A stretch of DNA of 64,000 nucleotides, from positions 62,001-126,000 of the forward strand of contig NZ_MZMV01000005.1 of NCBI RefSeq assembly GCF_002210435.1. Reading direction: 5' to 3'. The stretch comes from Micromonospora wenchangensis. GTDB lineage: Bacteria; Actinomycetota; Actinomycetes; Mycobacteriales; Micromonosporaceae. Below the pieces are notes generated by a model. The model worked only from the letters and a program-made list of their open reading frames with translations, did not search any database and was not told the origin of the DNA. Positions 62,458 through 64,000 of this stretch are shown here, piece after piece. Both the position numbers and the translations under genes were made by a program. Numbering within the stretch: the first letter of the stretch is position 1; each line of letters begins with the position of its first letter.

Positions 62458-62624
62458 GCGCCTTCTGGTTGCCGAACGTCGGCAAGGAGTGACGGTTCAG
62501 CTGACCGGCCACAGCCCTGGCCCGGTTCGCGGTGGTCAAGCGACCATGGCCGGACAGCAGGCCCCGACAACGTGGCCAACCCACCGAACGGCTGTCCAGC
62601 CGCCCAGCGCAGCAGAGGAGCGGT

Positions 62625-63911
62625 ATGTCTGACGAGCTCGGCGTGACAGGCACTCCCGCGTTCGTGCATGGCTCACCGCGCGACGTCGCGGTGATCGGAG
62701 CGGGCATGATCGGGTTGTCCACGGCCTGGTTCCTGCAGGAAGCCGGCGCACAGGTGACGGTCTACGAGCGTCAGCACCCCGGCGCCGGCGCGTCGTGGGG
62801 CAACGCCGGCTGGCTGACCCCCGGGCTGACCGCCCCACTGCCGGAACCCGCGGTGCTGCGCTACGGGCTGCGCGCGGTGCTCAGCTCCCGATCCCCGGTG
62901 TACCTGCCGCTGCGCGCCGACCGTGACCTGTGGCGCTTCCTGCTGTCGTTCGTGTTCCACAGCACCGCCCGGCGGTGGCGGCGGGGCATGGCCGCCTACG
63001 TCCCGCTCAACGAGCGCAGCCTGGACGCCTTCGATGCCCTCGCGGCCGGCGGGGTGAGCACCGTGACGACGCCGGCCGACCCTTTCCTGGCCTGCTTCGC
63101 CCGCGAACGTGACAGCCGTGGACTGCTCGACGAGTTGGAACAGATGGGCGACGCCGGTCAGGACGTCACCTTCCGCCCGGTGACCGGCCAGGTGCTCCGC
63201 TCGATGGAGCCCGTTCTGAGCGACCGGGTCGCCGCCGCTGTCCAGATCTTCGGGCAGCGGTACCTGAACCCTCCCGCGTTCATCACGTCGCTGGCCGATG
63301 CGGTCCGGGCCCGCGGCGGCCGCATCCTCGACAGCAGCGAGGTGACCGGTCTGCAGCCGGCAACCACCGACGTCCGCGTCACCGGCCCGTCCGGGCAGCA
63401 GCACCGCCATGACGCCGTGGTCATCGCCACCGGAGCGGCATTCGGCGAACTGGCCACACCCTTCGGGGTACGCCGCCCGGTGCAGGCCGGGCGCGGCTAC
63501 AGCTTCAGCGTGCCCGTCGAACGGATGCCCGCCGGCCCGCTGTACTTCCCGACGCAGCGGGTCGCCTGTACCCCGTTGGGCAGCCGGCTGCGGGTGGCCG
63601 GGATGATGGAGTTCCGCCGACCCGCCGACGAACTGGACCCGCGACGCATCACCGCCGTCGTCGACGCCGTGCGGCCGTTGCTCAACGGGGTGAACCTCGA
63701 TGACCGCCGCGACGAGTGGGTCGGTTCCCGGCCGTGCACCCCTGACGGCCTGCCGTTGATCGGCGCGACCGCCGCACCGCGGGTGTTCGTCGCCGGTGGC
63801 CACGGCATGTGGGGCATCGTCCTGGGGCCGGTCACCGGCCAGTTGGTGGCCCAAGCGGTGCTCAAGGGTGAGGTGCCCGCGGAACTGACGCCGTTCGACC
63901 CGCTGCGTTAG
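62625..63911 (+). CDS. FAD-dependent D-amino-acid dehydrogenase/oxidase (DadA/DAO family)
   Basis: Protein of 428 aa. The FAD site DVAVIGAGMIGLSTAWFLQE lies near residue 20, followed by QVTVYERQHPGAGASWGNAG, and the C-terminal GSRPCTPDGLPLIGATAAPR with VAGGHGMWGIVLGPVTGQLV is the second flavin-binding region. Enzymes of this family oxidise D-amino acids or secondary amines to imino or keto acids. ATG 62625 is set by GAGGAG just upstream; a longer frame to 62532 lacks a site. The PucR-type neighbour probably controls it. Substrate is not readable from sequence. Confidence 0.87.
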   Translation: MSDELGVTGTPAFVHGSPRDVAVIGAGMIGLSTAWFLQEAGAQVTVYERQHPGAGASWGNAGWLTPGLTAPLPEPAVLRYGLRAVLSSRSPVYLPLRADRDLWRFLLSFVFHSTARRWRRGMAAYVPLNERSLDAFDALAAGGVSTVTTPADPFLACFARERDSRGLLDELEQMGDAGQDVTFRPVTGQVLRSMEPVLSDRVAAAVQIFGQRYLNPPAFITSLADAVRARGGRILDSSEVTGLQPATTDVRVTGPSGQQHRHDAVVIATGAAFGELATPFGVRRPVQAGRGYSFSVPVERMPAGPLYFPTQRVACTPLGSRLRVAGMMEFRRPADELDPRRITAVVDAVRPLLNGVNLDDRRDEWVGSRPCTPDGLPLIGATAAPRVFVAGGHGMWGIVLGPVTGQLVAQAVLKGEVPAELTPFDPLR

Positions 63912-64000
63912 CGCACGCGTCAGCACTGCCGAACCTCCGGAACGAACGCAGCCCGCAGCCGCCGGGTCGAGACCCACCGGCGAGCGGGGTAGTTCACGAC

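Overview
The window is very GC-rich DNA in which reverse-strand shadow frames stay open for hundreds of codons. With its gene content (two-component pairs, NB-ARC/TPR proteins, SipW-type surface proteins, MalFG-type sugar importers, IS5/IS6/ISL3/IS701 debris) this points to a filamentous actinomycete, most likely Micromonosporaceae (Micromonospora-like). The assignment rests on gene style and protein resemblance recalled from memory, not on a search.

Layout. (1) 1-6385, minus: a type II Wadjet (JetA-JetB-JetC) anti-plasmid SMC operon, with JetC cut by the window edge. (2) 6.8-11 kb: a PAS-GGDEF-EAL cyclic-di-GMP enzyme, a two-domain VOC protein, a possible 46-residue membrane peptide and an NYN-domain protein. 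(3) 11.3-17.8 kb: fused IS5/IS6 remnants, a two-component system (response regulator with an in-frame insertion, and a duplicated histidine kinase), a membrane-anchored alpha/beta hydrolase and a broken AraC-type gene. (4) 17.8-26.4 kb: a beta-glucoside operon (GH1 enzyme, two permeases, binding lipoprotein; no ATPase) facing a ROK repressor across a palindromic operator candidate, followed by a secreted discoidin/beta-helix protein. (5) 26.4-27.1 kb: IS481 and ISL3 debris.

(6) 27.3-43.1 kb: a complete exopolysaccharide locus. The minus-strand operon encodes an initiating phosphoglycosyltransferase, Wzx flippase, methyltransferase, four glycosyltransferases, O-antigen-ligase/polymerase-like protein, a Wzz/BY-kinase-like protein without a P-loop, and a TylF-like methyltransferase. 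A sugar epimerase is divergent, and an acyltransferase and an LCP ligase lie at the far end. (7) 43.8-48.1 kb: an operon of a 49-residue LATTG-tailed peptide, an exosortase-family transpeptidase, a processive GT2, a secreted protein with an anchor-like C-terminus, and a UDP-GlcNAc 2-epimerase. Regions 6 and 7 together look like an actinobacterial version of the exosortase/EPS partnership known from Gram-negative bacteria, and this is the strongest candidate for a little-described system here.

(8) 48.4-53.9 kb: a DUF4262 protein, IS701 debris, a membrane protein coupled to an NB-ARC/TPR STAND protein with which it shares a GRDI motif, and a frameshifted IS5 transposase. (9) 54.0-57.1 kb: a surface module of three SipW-type secreted proteins around an ER-type signal peptidase fused to an LPHTG-anchored domain. 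(10) 57.4-60.4 kb: a GT1 glycosyltransferase divergent from a stand-alone condensation-domain acyltransferase, in lower-GC DNA. (11) 60.5-63.9 kb: IS4 debris, a PucR-type regulator, a baeRF-like gene remnant and a D-amino-acid dehydrogenase/oxidase.
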